A stretch of DNA of 64,000 nt from Neolewinella lacunae (GTDB lineage: Bacteria; Bacteroidota; Bacteroidia; Chitinophagales; Saprospiraceae), in the NCBI RefSeq assembly GCF_014349155.1, contig NZ_JACSIT010000067.1, positions 175,799-239,798 on the forward strand, written 5' to 3'. Position 1 is the first letter of the stretch. Each line of letters opens with the position of its first letter. The notes under the pieces were generated by a model, which did not search any database, was not told where the DNA came from, and saw nothing but the letters and a program-made list of their open reading frames with translations. Below, piece by piece: positions 50,865 through 59,697 of the stretch. A program made the position numbers and the translations under genes.

Positions 50865-51785
50865 TCAAACCATTAATGAATTCAAGCAGTCAGAAGTAGC
50901 CTGTGGCTTAGTAATTTTGTATAAGCGCCTCAACAGTCCCTGCCCCTTTTTCCCTAACCAGGTTTCATCTATCAATTCGGCCCATGCTGAATCACTGGTT
51001 TCATTATGAGAGCGGAGTGTTGATAGCTTAACTGCTCTATCTAACTCTTTCTTCAAGTCTTCGACGCTTAACCCCACTGAAGACTCCTGTATGTTTCTTG
51101 AAACTAATACTCTCCGTAAAACATCGTCCCGACCAAACCTCACTGAATGAAATTCACCATGAGTAATCAACAAGTATTTTGGCTTTGTCAATGCTACTAA
51201 TATAGGCAGTAAAGGAAGAGTAGATCCACAGGTGTCTAAATCCAATACATCAACTTTAAAGCCATGATATTTCAATTCAACAGCTGCGTCTAGTGCATCC
51301 CCCTCATAAAAAACTATTTCTTTTCCGCTGATTGAGTTAAACTGAGTCCACTTATTTGATTTCTTTCCAATCGAAAAGCCCGAATTAAAAACCTCACTCG
51401 TAAACTGCCCAAGCTTCCCGTCAAGCTTATCACTAGCAAAAATCTTTGATGCGTACTCGCTCCAAATCACTGTTTGGTGACCCGCACCGGCGTACGCCTC
51501 GAATACCGTTTTTGGTAAAATTAGCTCTGCACATTTACGGGTAAAATCTTGTTTCTTGTCTCTATATGTTGAGCCAAACAGATCGTGCTTGATCCTAAAT
51601 TTTCGGACCTTACTTCTAATGGAAGGCTTAGACCGGTATGGAAATAGCTCTTGCAAAGTATTAATGTCAAATGACTCATAACGAAGATTCGTCAACAAAA
51701 CAGACTCTTCGTCACGTGTCCAAGATCTGGAATTACCGGTATTCCGTCGCCTTTCAAACATTGCTTTATCGTTTTTTCGCTGCAT
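50865..51785 (-). CDS. SANT/Myb-like plus Trm1-like methyltransferase-fold protein
   Basis: 306 residues from ATG 51785, overlapping the HerA gene end by 20 bases; an ATG at 51761 is the alternative and would not overlap. Residues of about 19-66 look like a SANT/Myb-type helix-turn-helix (SRSWTRDEESVLLTNLRYES, then KPSIRSKVRKFRI). Residues 90-215 have a class I methyltransferase fold: motif I VFEAYAGAGHQTVIW, then the acidic ASDK end of strand 2, and DVLDLDTCGSTLPLLP, which resembles the DLDPFGS motif of the Trm1 tRNA guanine methyltransferases but has Thr-Cys for Pro-Phe. Whether it is active, and on what nucleic acid, is unknown. It is the third gene of the NurA-HerA operon. Confidence 0.7.
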   Translation of the reverse strand: MQRKNDKAMFERRRNTGNSRSWTRDEESVLLTNLRYESFDINTLQELFPYRSKPSIRSKVRKFRIKHDLFGSTYRDKKQDFTRKCAELILPKTVFEAYAGAGHQTVIWSEYASKIFASDKLDGKLGQFTSEVFNSGFSIGKKSNKWTQFNSISGKEIVFYEGDALDAAVELKYHGFKVDVLDLDTCGSTLPLLPILVALTKPKYLLITHGEFHSVRFGRDDVLRRVLVSRNIQESSVGLSVEDLKKELDRAVKLSTLRSHNETSDSAWAELIDETWLGKKGQGLLRRLYKITKPQATSDCLNSLMV

Positions 51786-53535
51786 CGATAACTTTATCCC
51801 AAAATTTAGTCATGGGCTCGTGGGGCAATGGTGGAGCCCAACTGTGAACTCGAACCCAATCAGGAGTGCCATTGAAAGGGCTGCTTATCCAAAATTGCCC
51901 ATGACCGAAGCGGTTTGCAATCATGGCTAAATCATCCCCCATATTAACAACCGATGCATTTTTCGGATTAATCTTCATCACAATTTTGGTGGGGCATTGC
52001 TCTGGAACGATAGGGTGCAAATCCTTAGGGTTCTGAGTAGACAATACTAGATTTATTCCAAATTTCCTTCCTTCCCTTGCTAACCTCTCAAAATTTACTC
52101 TGAGGCGCTCAAATGTTCCAATCGATCCACTTCCTGAAGGTTTGGCAGGAATAATTTGGTGAGCTTCATCAAAAAATACAAAAGCTTTCCAGGATTCTTT
52201 CTTATTATCATAAAGCCATTTTACAAGCTGCATTTCCCACATAACCCTTTCGTCGTGATCCAATTCATCTAAGTAAAGGATAGTAGTCCCATCAAAGTCG
52301 AAAAAATCCATAGGATTACTAGAATCGTTCAATGATTTTTGGTGAAAATCGAAATATTCACGCAACGAGTGCAAAGCTCTCAAACCTGCCTGAAAGGTTG
52401 AACGATAATATGATGTACCAGCATGACTTGCAATTTGATTCTCTCGAGATAAACCCAATGCATGGTTTAAAGCTCCTTTTAGCTTAGCTAAAGTTGGAAC
52501 CCCATTATTGTTGCGAATAAATTCAGCTTCATCATCAAGTAGCATAGCTACCTGGTCGGAACTTGACCTAAATAAATACTCAACATCTGAGGGAGAAGTA
52601 AGATCTTGCAACCGTAAGCCTACCTCCCGAACTTGTACTCCGTTCCGAGAAGCGAGTTCTTTTAATGCGATGACGTTTGGAGAACTGCCTTTAAGTTTAG
52701 CAGGTATAATTAGTTGAAACTTTCCTAAAGTCTCGTAAATGGATTTAGGCGAATCATATTCTACATTCTTTTGCCAATCCCTCGCTTTCAACGGCTCAGC
52801 TATATTCGGCAACAATAACTGAATAATGTCCCCCTGCACATCGGTAAGAATAATCCTGTTTTCTGTATCCTGTCTCCTTAGTTCATAAGCAAGGTTTTTT
52901 AAAAAAACTGTCTTACCTGAACCACTTTCTCCAACAATAAACATATGCTTATTGTCTAGGTTTTCAACATCCCACCTGTATGTGAGAAAGTTCCCATTTG
53001 ACTCGTAAGGCTTATTTCCGAAACCCACATTTCCTAAACCTAAGCCACTAGGCTTTATTTCGAGAATTTGTTGAAGTGAAGGAGCATCTGTTACCCCAGG
53101 CAATAAGTCGGGAAAGAACATTCTGCTTCTTGCTGAAGGAGGACGTTGTACTGCACTTATGACATAGCCACTATCGGCAAAGGCATCCACCCGCATTTCG
53201 CGCTCTAATCTGATCCTAATTATCATTGGCTGATGCGTATGAGGCCCCGTTATTTCTTCTAGCAATAGAGAAGGATCCTCTTTATCAGGCTCAATATATA
53301 ATAGGTTTTCTCTTTCTGGAGAAAAGGGCGTTAAAGATCGTAGCCCCACGACTTGGCCAGCGAGGTAATAGGGTCCAGCATTGTTTTTATCTACAACCAA
53401 AACCGTCCCTCCCAAAGCTAAATCAGGCATTAATTCTGGGTCTTGAATGATGAACTCAGCGAATGCTCCTCTTTCATCAACGGTAAAAGGAGTAGAAACA
53501 TCTGCGTAAGGCCTGGCAAATTGTCTTTCTTTCAT
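51766..53535 (-). CDS. HerA-type hexameric ATPase
   Basis: 589 residues. An N-terminal beta-rich HAS-barrel-like part (about 1-160) precedes a HerA/FtsK-type ATPase: Walker A HMFIVGESGSGKTVFLKNLA (residues about 202-209 for GESGSGKT), Walker B WKAFVFFDEAHQIIP near 448, and a sensor region INLVLSTQNPKDLHPIVPEQ typical of HerA and VirB4-like pumps. HerA works as a DNA translocase together with the nuclease NurA. The gene starts two bases after the NurA stop, so the two are clearly translated together. Confidence 0.9.
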   Translation of the reverse strand: MKERQFARPYADVSTPFTVDERGAFAEFIIQDPELMPDLALGGTVLVVDKNNAGPYYLAGQVVGLRSLTPFSPERENLLYIEPDKEDPSLLLEEITGPHTHQPMIIRIRLEREMRVDAFADSGYVISAVQRPPSARSRMFFPDLLPGVTDAPSLQQILEIKPSGLGLGNVGFGNKPYESNGNFLTYRWDVENLDNKHMFIVGESGSGKTVFLKNLAYELRRQDTENRIILTDVQGDIIQLLLPNIAEPLKARDWQKNVEYDSPKSIYETLGKFQLIIPAKLKGSSPNVIALKELASRNGVQVREVGLRLQDLTSPSDVEYLFRSSSDQVAMLLDDEAEFIRNNNGVPTLAKLKGALNHALGLSRENQIASHAGTSYYRSTFQAGLRALHSLREYFDFHQKSLNDSSNPMDFFDFDGTTILYLDELDHDERVMWEMQLVKWLYDNKKESWKAFVFFDEAHQIIPAKPSGSGSIGTFERLRVNFERLAREGRKFGINLVLSTQNPKDLHPIVPEQCPTKIVMKINPKNASVVNMGDDLAMIANRFGHGQFWISSPFNGTPDWVRVHSWAPPLPHEPMTKFWDKVIDAAKKR

Positions 53536-53537
53536 CT

Positions 53538-54806
53538 TTAATAATCTTCTGGGAAATGTAAGTTATTTTTGTGTAAATGTGAAATTGTTTGTCTCTCAAG
53601 TATTGTTTTTTCATGCTGCAACTGGCATCTTTCGTCTGCTGCAACTTGAACAAGGGGAGCTTTGTGACCAAGTTCGTGCTGCCAACATACCACTGAAATG
53701 GCCTTTTCAACCTGTTCAGCGTTTTTGTCGTACATAAATTTAGGTATTTCTAATCTTATATACGTGTGTGGCCTATGCCTACTTAAGTAGTAACAAGATA
53801 AAGGCATCAATCTAGGCTCATCTTCAACAATTGCCTTCCTGCTAACTGGCAGGGCCTCCATTAATGGGGTTCTGTAGCCAGGCTTTAGAATTCTCGGCAA
53901 AATAATTGAATCAGTTGATACTAATCTTAGCGTTTGGTCATTAATATTCTGATCCTTAAACCAGAAGTCTCTTAAAGGAATATTTTTTTGAAGTGCTTCA
54001 ACAAGTAAACTAGAATCTTTGACTCTTTTAGAAACCGCAATAAGAACATGATGATTCCAGGCAAAGATTGGATAAAGTCCATCCAACGTATCTCGTGGGC
54101 TTACACTTGTTGAAAATAGAGGACCATCTTTTATACAAACAGTTGGAACGTCAGTAGGAACCTTTTTGAGACATTCAAGTTCCAAGCCTTGCTGTAATTT
54201 CACCGCCCAACCAATAGCGTGAGAACTAGGGCTTTTATCAATTTTAGTAGGATCATGTTTTACCAAAAAAGGTAAACTTCTGTCTTTAGCTAATGGCGCT
54301 AGAATATTCGCCCTTCCATGATTATCGGTCTTTAAGGATTGAGTAAAAAGATTTAATCTATCGCTAAAGACATTCCCGTCAACCCATAAAATGGCACTGG
54401 CATCAAGAGTTTGATTATAAAAATAAGGTTTAAGATCTACTGTAGAATATCGAAATTCAACAATGGAAGCTCTCGCCAGAATAAAATAGAACGTAGCCCT
54501 TTCAACCCTTTGGCTGCTTCCATCAATCCCGCATACATTAAGATTCTCTAGGTCTTGAATTTTAGGAAATTCAACTGGCTTGGGCTGGGGATCTTCAATA
54601 ATTTTGATATGCGAATAAGAATAACCGGTAGCTTGTAGATCTTCGCCATACACTGTTTGTTGGATCGCTTTCAGCTCCTCAACCGATAAAGTCGCCAATT
54701 CCTCCTGAGGCCCAGTTGGTGGAGAACGTTTATAGACTTCGCCGTCTACAAAACACTCCATAACCCGGTCAAAAGTTTGAACTACATTTCTTTCGATTAT
54801 TTTCAT
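53538..54806 (-). CDS. NurA-domain nuclease
   Basis: 422 residues. NurA features: NLNVCGIDGSSQRVERATFY with the metal-binding Asp95, TVCIKDGPLF with Asp227, VLIAVSKRVKDSSLL with the conserved Ser-Lys, and later YIRLEIPKF near residue 370. NurA is a 5'-to-3' nuclease that pairs with HerA in archaeal end resection and in some bacterial defence loci. The gene heads a three-gene minus-strand operon. A possible promoter lies upstream. Confidence 0.82.
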   Translation of the reverse strand: MKIIERNVVQTFDRVMECFVDGEVYKRSPPTGPQEELATLSVEELKAIQQTVYGEDLQATGYSYSHIKIIEDPQPKPVEFPKIQDLENLNVCGIDGSSQRVERATFYFILARASIVEFRYSTVDLKPYFYNQTLDASAILWVDGNVFSDRLNLFTQSLKTDNHGRANILAPLAKDRSLPFLVKHDPTKIDKSPSSHAIGWAVKLQQGLELECLKKVPTDVPTVCIKDGPLFSTSVSPRDTLDGLYPIFAWNHHVLIAVSKRVKDSSLLVEALQKNIPLRDFWFKDQNINDQTLRLVSTDSIILPRILKPGYRTPLMEALPVSRKAIVEDEPRLMPLSCYYLSRHRPHTYIRLEIPKFMYDKNAEQVEKAISVVCWQHELGHKAPLVQVAADERCQLQHEKTILERQTISHLHKNNLHFPEDY

Positions 54807-54828
54807 GAAGACTAATAATTTTTAAGGG

Positions 54829-54863
54829 TTAAAGTATTTTCACCTACCTATCGTTTCATCAAA
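54829..54863 (-). promoter_or_regulatory. Possible promoter of the nurA-herA operon
   Basis: On the minus strand, TTTG (54860-54863) precedes TACTTTAA (54829-54836) by 23 bases; the usual spacing is about 19. It lies about 23 bases before ATG 54806. Confidence 0.35.
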
Positions 54864-55119
54864 GAGTGTCAGATAGCTAAGCAATTGGATCAGATTTCTA
54901 AAGTAACAGCGACCAAGTAATGGCTGGGTTATTTAAGCCCCCCCTACTCTATTCCCCACTCCCGAGCCATCTCCGAGTCTCCCCCCTTCAACTCCCACGC
55001 CAGCAAAGAACAGCCCCTAAAAGTAACCCTTTCCCCCCAATCACCAAGCATTACGAAAAAAAAGCCTCCAACGATGGCAAAAGCCACCGCCCACCAACAA
55101 AAAATCCTCACATTTCTAG

Positions 55120-55191
55120 TGCCCCCAGCAAGACTCGAACTTGCATTTTCAGTTTAGGAAACCAACGTTCTATCCCTTGAACTATGGGGGC
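55120..55191 (-). tRNA. tRNA-Arg (anticodon CCT)
   Basis: The 72-base cloverleaf reads clearly on the minus strand: acceptor GCCCCCA with TGGGGGC and discriminator A, D stem GTTC/GAAC, anticodon stem TTGGT/ACTGA with loop TTCCTAA (anticodon CCT, decoding AGG), and T arm GCAAG-TTCGAGT-CTTGC. No CCA is encoded. Its 3' end faces the AT-rich island. Confidence 0.93.
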
Positions 55192-55314
55192 GCAAACACG
55201 GCGCGCAGGGCCACACCCCTGAGCGGTGTACACCCAGCCTTCCGCGCTTTCGGGCCACAAAGATAATCCCCCCGCCCAATATCTACCAAGCGGAGGATGG
55301 GCAAAGGTTTTGCT

Positions 55315-55881
55315 TTACTTCAAGTCCGCCTGCGGGACAAAATTGAGGCTCACCCCATTGATGCAGTAGCGCAAACCGGTGGGGTCCGGACCATCGGGAA
55401 AAACGTGGCCCTGGTGCCCATCGCAGCGGGCGCAGGACACTTCCACGCGGCGCATGCCGTAGCGAAAATCTTCGTCTTCCTTGATGTAGGCGGGGTCAAT
55501 CGGCTCGTAAAAACTGGGCCAACCGGTGCCGGAATTGAACTTGGTGCTCGAAGCAAACAGCGGCAATCCGCAGGCCGCGCAGGCGAACACGCCGGGGCGC
55601 TTTTCGTCGTTGAGCGGACTGGTGAACGAGCGCTCGGTGCCGTCTTCGCGTAGCACTTCGTAGGCCTGGGGCGAGAGAATTTCCCGCCAGTAGGCTTCCG
55701 TGGTGTCGATGGGTTCCACCACGCCGGGGGTGGCGGGCGGCGCGTAGCGGTAGCTCAGGGCCTGGCTTTCCACCGTGGTGGTTGTGGTGGTGTCCGCCTC
55801 GCCGTTGGCGACCTTGGTTTGGGAATTACAGGCGGTGGTGAGGAGCAGCAGCAGGGGCAAAACCAGCGAAAGAGCACGCAT
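55315..55881 (-). CDS. msrB: Peptide-methionine (R)-S-oxide reductase lipoprotein
   Basis: 188 residues with lipoprotein signal MRALSLVLPLLLLLTTAC. The MsrB domain starts near residue 62: YEVLREDGTERSFTSPLNDE, zinc Cys pairs in CAACG and CARCDGHQGHVF, and the catalytic Cys in GLRYCINGVSLNFVP. It repairs oxidised methionine in envelope proteins. The enzyme is complete. Confidence 0.95.
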   Translation of the reverse strand: MRALSLVLPLLLLLTTACNSQTKVANGEADTTTTTTVESQALSYRYAPPATPGVVEPIDTTEAYWREILSPQAYEVLREDGTERSFTSPLNDEKRPGVFACAACGLPLFASSTKFNSGTGWPSFYEPIDPAYIKEDEDFRYGMRRVEVSCARCDGHQGHVFPDGPDPTGLRYCINGVSLNFVPQADLK

Positions 55882-55983
55882 ATCAGAAAGGTTATTTGGC
55901 AGACAAACAAAGCAAACCCGCCGTGGGGTTCACGGCATAGCCCGGCGCGGGCGCGAAAAGGGCAAAATAGTAGCGTGGCGACA

Positions 55984-57300
55984 CTATTGGAACAGCTCCG
56001 GTCGGCCGCAGGCGGCCAGGATGGCGGCGCAGAGTTGCTCCAGTTCCGCGTCGCTCGTCACGTACGGCGGCATCAGGTAAATCAGGCGGCCGAAGGGGCG
56101 AATCCACACGCCTTGCTGCACGAAAAAAGCCTGCATTTTGGCCATATTTACCGGGCGGCGCGTTTCCACCACGCCAATGGCCCCGAGTACGCGCACGTCT
56201 TGCACGAGGGGCATTTGGGCGCCGGAGCGCAGGTGCAGGGCAAGTCCCTCCGAAAGCCGGGTAAGGTCCTCCCGCCAGCCCCGTTGCAGCAGCAGGTCGA
56301 TGCTCGTTGCGGCAACGTGACAGGCCAGCGGATTGGCCATAAAGGTCGGGCCGTGCATCATCACCCCGGCCTCGCCCCGCCCGATGGTGTCGGCCACATC
56401 GCTGGTGCATAGGGTGGCCGCCAGGGTGAGGTAGCCCCCCGTCAGGGCCTTCCCAAGACAGAGGATATCCGGCGTAATGCCCGCGTGTTCGGCGGCGAAG
56501 AGGGGGCCCGTCCGACCAAAGCCCGTCGCAATTTCATCGAAAATCAGCAGCAGGCCGTGCTCGCGACACAGCTGCTGCACCACCCGCAAGTAGCCCGGCG
56601 CGTAGAAGTACATCCCTCCGGCCCCCTGCACCACCGGCTCACAGATGAAGGCCGCCGCCGAGGGGGCGTGGACGGCAAAGAAGGCCGCAAGTCGGCGCAC
56701 GTAGTCGGCATCCAGCTCCGCCGCGAAGCCCGCCGGGGGCCGTGACATGAAGTGGTGCACCGGCAAAAAGCCCGCAAAAAGGCTGTGCATCCCCGTTTCC
56801 GGATCGCAAACGGACATCGGCCCCGTCGTATCCCCGTGGTAACCGCCCCGGAAGGTGAGGAATTTGCCCCGCCCCACCCCACCCTGGGCATGTTGGTACT
56901 GCACGGCCATCTTCATGGCCACCTCGACGCTGACGGAACCGGAGTCGGCCAAAAAGACCTTGTCCAAACCCTCCGGCGTAATGGCCACCAGGCGCTGCCC
57001 GAGGGCGACGGCCGGCGCGTGGGTAATGCCGCCGAACATGACGTGCGACATCCGCGCGCTCTGCTCCGCCAAGGCCGCGTTGAGCTCCGGCACGTTGTAG
57101 CCGTGGATGGCGCACCACCAGGAGGCCATGCCGTCGATCAGCTCCCGACCGTCCGTCAGGCGCAGGCGGGCACCTGTGGCGGAGGCCACCGGGTACACCG
57201 GCAGTGGCTCCGTCAGCGAAGTGTAGGGATGCCAGAGGTGCTGGCGATCGAAGGCGAGTTCTTCCGGGCTGATGGGGATTGGCTTTGGTTGGGGAGGCAA
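55984..57300 (-). CDS. bioA: Adenosylmethionine-8-amino-7-oxononanoate aminotransferase
   Basis: 438 residues. It converts 7-keto-8-aminopelargonate to 7,8-diaminopelargonate in biotin synthesis, with SAM as amino donor. HLWHPYTSLTEPLPVYPVAS opens the protein, DGMASWWCAIHGYNVPELN is the BioA-specific start of the fold, LIFDEIATGFGRTGPLFA holds the PLP Asp and CLGKALTGGYLTLAATL the PLP Lys. No other bio gene lies nearby. Confidence 0.96.
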   Translation of the reverse strand: MPPQPKPIPISPEELAFDRQHLWHPYTSLTEPLPVYPVASATGARLRLTDGRELIDGMASWWCAIHGYNVPELNAALAEQSARMSHVMFGGITHAPAVALGQRLVAITPEGLDKVFLADSGSVSVEVAMKMAVQYQHAQGGVGRGKFLTFRGGYHGDTTGPMSVCDPETGMHSLFAGFLPVHHFMSRPPAGFAAELDADYVRRLAAFFAVHAPSAAAFICEPVVQGAGGMYFYAPGYLRVVQQLCREHGLLLIFDEIATGFGRTGPLFAAEHAGITPDILCLGKALTGGYLTLAATLCTSDVADTIGRGEAGVMMHGPTFMANPLACHVAATSIDLLLQRGWREDLTRLSEGLALHLRSGAQMPLVQDVRVLGAIGVVETRRPVNMAKMQAFFVQQGVWIRPFGRLIYLMPPYVTSDAELEQLCAAILAACGRPELFQ

Positions 57301-57370
57301 AGGTCGGCGTTTTGCCGGGAACGTGGAAGGCTTGGCCCTTGACTTGCCTTGCTCCTAGTCCTGTCTCCCT

Positions 57371-57434
57371 ACTTTGCTCCTTGTCTTGTCTCCCCCCTTC
57401 GGGGGGTCGGGGGGGAGCACCTGCGGCCGCGCCC
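57371..57434 (-). repeat. Dispersed GC element, full copy
   Basis: On the minus strand: core GGGCGCGGCCGCAGGTGC at 57417-57434, C-run, CCCCCCGAAGGGGGG hairpin and tail AGACAAGACAAGGAGCAAAG. It lies upstream of bioA. Confidence 0.85.
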
Positions 57435-57441
57435 AAAACTA

Positions 57442-57963
57442 CTATTCCACCCGCTTTCCGTCTCTTCCGATTTGGTACCAGCCATCACTGACCCAGGAGG
57501 AATGTTCGCCGATGATTTCGGTTTCACAATTGTCGGCAACCTTGGCGAAATCCCCTTCAAAAGGATAGGCGCAGGCGAAATTGGGCGCAATCACTATTTC
57601 CCCACTGGGGTTTGCGTACCCTATTTTTCCGTCCTTAATGATTCGGAAAAGTCCACTGGCTACGTAGTCGGGGCCGTTGTCGTAGCGGAATACTTCGAAT
57701 AATTCGGTTCCATTTTGGTTAATACCCAGAATTTTGCCGGATTCGTCCTCCATCACCATCCCGAAATCGCGGATGGTGTCGGTGTAAGCGTAAAAATACT
57801 TGCCGCTGGGAATGATGGTGTCTCCGCTGGCGTTCAGGTAACCCGAAGGAGCGCCCATTTCGTCGAACTCCCCCTCGTAAAACTTGACCAGATAGCCGTC
57901 CGCTGGCGAGGAACAAGCAAACGCCAGGAAGGTGGCGACAACGCCTGAAGTGAATATTTTCAT
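57442..57963 (-). CDS. WG-repeat-like lipoprotein
   Basis: 173 residues with lipoprotein signal MKIFTSGVVATFLAFAC. The mature part has WG/KWG-type repeats: GYLNASGDTIIPSGKYFYAY, then FRIIKDGKIGYANPSGEIVI and APNFACAYPFEGDFAKVAD. WG repeats occur in secreted bacterial proteins of unknown function. It is probably envelope-associated. Confidence 0.75.
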   Translation of the reverse strand: MKIFTSGVVATFLAFACSSPADGYLVKFYEGEFDEMGAPSGYLNASGDTIIPSGKYFYAYTDTIRDFGMVMEDESGKILGINQNGTELFEVFRYDNGPDYVASGLFRIIKDGKIGYANPSGEIVIAPNFACAYPFEGDFAKVADNCETEIIGEHSSWVSDGWYQIGRDGKRVE

Positions 57964-58171
57964 AAGGTAATGCGACTTTGGGGCCTACCCACCAACGCCA
58001 AACGCGCTGGGCGGCGAAAGCGAAGGTGGAGGGTGGCGAAAGCTACCGCTATTTGCTGGTGTGAGCAAATTTTGGGTCAAAACCAGGGCCGTTGCCCGTT
58101 GGTAGCGTGGCACCGATACGGGTGAGCTGGGCGGTAGATCAGGAAAAGAAGCGCAATAAAGAGACGCAGAT

Positions 58172-59344
58172 TTACAGGCTCAACAGACGCTTTAGGTCTT
58201 CAATGGACGGGTTGATTGCTTCTACTGTCCCATCCCGGTTAATCAATACTTGTCCCCCACCCCCGTAGTCAAATCCATAGCGAGACCATAAAGACTGGTG
58301 ATCAGATACTTCGGAATAATTTTTCCAAGGGTACTTGAAGTTTTCAGCGGCATCTTTATATTTCTCCTCATTCTCAATACCACCAATGATTCCAATAACC
58401 TCCATACCGTTCTCCTTCATCCACTGGTAATTAGATTCTAACAATCTGCTTTTCTTTATACAGGGACTGCACCAAGGCGACCACATATCAATTATCGTGT
58501 ATTTATGCTGTGGTATAATTTTTGACAGTCGCAAACTGTCGGATTCAGGAAGCAACAAGAAAAAATCTGAGAATGGCTTACCAATTAATGCATTATTGGC
58601 AGATCTTAAGCTATTCTTTATCTGCAAGAGTAAATCCGCGTCAGTTGACTTAGCTTTCAAATACTCATACTGCCTTGCAAAATCTTCTTGAAGTAATCTA
58701 TTTTCTTTGTGGCTCCTCACATTGTCATACAGAACTGCCATCTCAATCTCAGTAGGGTATTCCTTTACAAAGTAAAATTCCCACAGCACCAATTCGCGGT
58801 TTAGACTATCCCTTTTATATCGCGCCTGAACTTCTGGCAGCCCACTCGCCTGCTCCATCGCAGACATGAATACTGGCATCCACGTGCTTTCTCTAATCTT
58901 TACAAAGTGCCGCCAAAGTGTAGTGTATTCGCTACCCTCTACCAAACTGCTCTCCCGATTGTCCCTATCGTACAGGTCAAAACGGATGTTTTCTTCGTCC
59001 GCAAAGAACAAGAATTCCCTCCAGAGATTCATTTTAAATTCGCTTAAATATATCAGCTCATAACGCGCTGAAGTCTCTTCATTAAATGTATAATGGAAAG
59101 TAGAATCTTCGTTAACTGGAATTTTGACGCCGTTATAGCGTAAATCTTCGTAAGGCTTGATCAAAACGAGCGTATCCGGTGCCGTAAAGGATTTACCACT
59201 GATGCTTACCATCCGGTTTGCTTGGGCCAGGGCGACCGTGCTGCTGGCCACGGTCAGCAGCAGTAACCCCACAAGCCGAAGCAGGTGAGGTGCCGCCCAG
59301 TTGGATAAGGGAGAATTGTTAGAAAGAATTGAAAAGGTCTTCAT
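58172..59344 (-). CDS. TlpA-like thioredoxin-domain protein, divergent
   Basis: 390 residues from ATG 59344; an upstream in-frame start adds 23 residues without a signal. A membrane or signal segment (LLRLVGLLLLTVASSTVALA) follows a short N terminus. A long helical middle part leads to the C-terminal thioredoxin domain with redox motif WSPWCSPCIKKSRLL and GGGGQVLINRDGTVEAINPS. The codon use is less GC-rich than in neighbours, which hints at acquisition. A DUF4369-like region may lie at about residues 45-130. The substrate is unknown. Confidence 0.8.
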   Translation of the reverse strand: MKTFSILSNNSPLSNWAAPHLLRLVGLLLLTVASSTVALAQANRMVSISGKSFTAPDTLVLIKPYEDLRYNGVKIPVNEDSTFHYTFNEETSARYELIYLSEFKMNLWREFLFFADEENIRFDLYDRDNRESSLVEGSEYTTLWRHFVKIRESTWMPVFMSAMEQASGLPEVQARYKRDSLNRELVLWEFYFVKEYPTEIEMAVLYDNVRSHKENRLLQEDFARQYEYLKAKSTDADLLLQIKNSLRSANNALIGKPFSDFFLLLPESDSLRLSKIIPQHKYTIIDMWSPWCSPCIKKSRLLESNYQWMKENGMEVIGIIGGIENEEKYKDAAENFKYPWKNYSEVSDHQSLWSRYGFDYGGGGQVLINRDGTVEAINPSIEDLKRLLSL

Positions 59345-59697
59345 GATGTCTTCTGTTAATTGTAAGTTAAGTGTATATTTTAATAGGCCTGAGACAATTC
59401 TCTGCCTTTGCATATGTGACTTGTTGCCCTACTTCCTCCCATTTGGTCAGCCTGACAACTTATTGCGTAGGGGTAGTCAATCCCTTCATTCGATAAATAG
59501 TCTCATATTCTATTCTTGGGACTGCTTTTCAAGCCGCGTGCTCATCAATTCAAGAAGGAGACTGGGGCCGATGCCCTGGTGATACGCCACCTAAAGATAT
59601 GCCCTGTCTTTTGTATATCCAAATCCTAACGATCCGTAAGTAGGCCAAACGAGCAGGTCGCGTATAATAGCCGTCACCCCTTTATCCAAAGTATATC
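59345..59697. other. Intergenic region, no gene seen
   Basis: About 350 bases with mixed composition. TAACTTAC on the minus strand near 59360 is a weak -7-like sequence for the TlpA-like gene. No repeat or hairpin of note. Confidence 0.4.

Larger units (their letters stand above)
47330..54920. other. Candidate AT-rich genomic island beside tRNA-Arg
   Basis: From about 47.33 kb to 54.92 kb, base and codon use shift sharply to AT, with A/T-ending codons throughout, and return to GC-rich just before the tRNA-Arg gene. The genes are mostly defence-like: DnaJ chimera, putAbiC (broken), SANT/Trm1-like protein, HerA and NurA. The 3' end of the tRNA faces the island, the usual attachment side, but no integrase and no repeat of the tRNA end at the far border were found by eye. 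A GC-rich fragment of host-like codon use lies at about 48780-49004. Confidence 0.7.

Noticed and set aside
54920..55180. Plus-strand frame of 86 codons overlapping the tRNA
   Set aside because: It runs through the tRNA-Arg gene and is Pro/Ser-rich with no similarity to any family.
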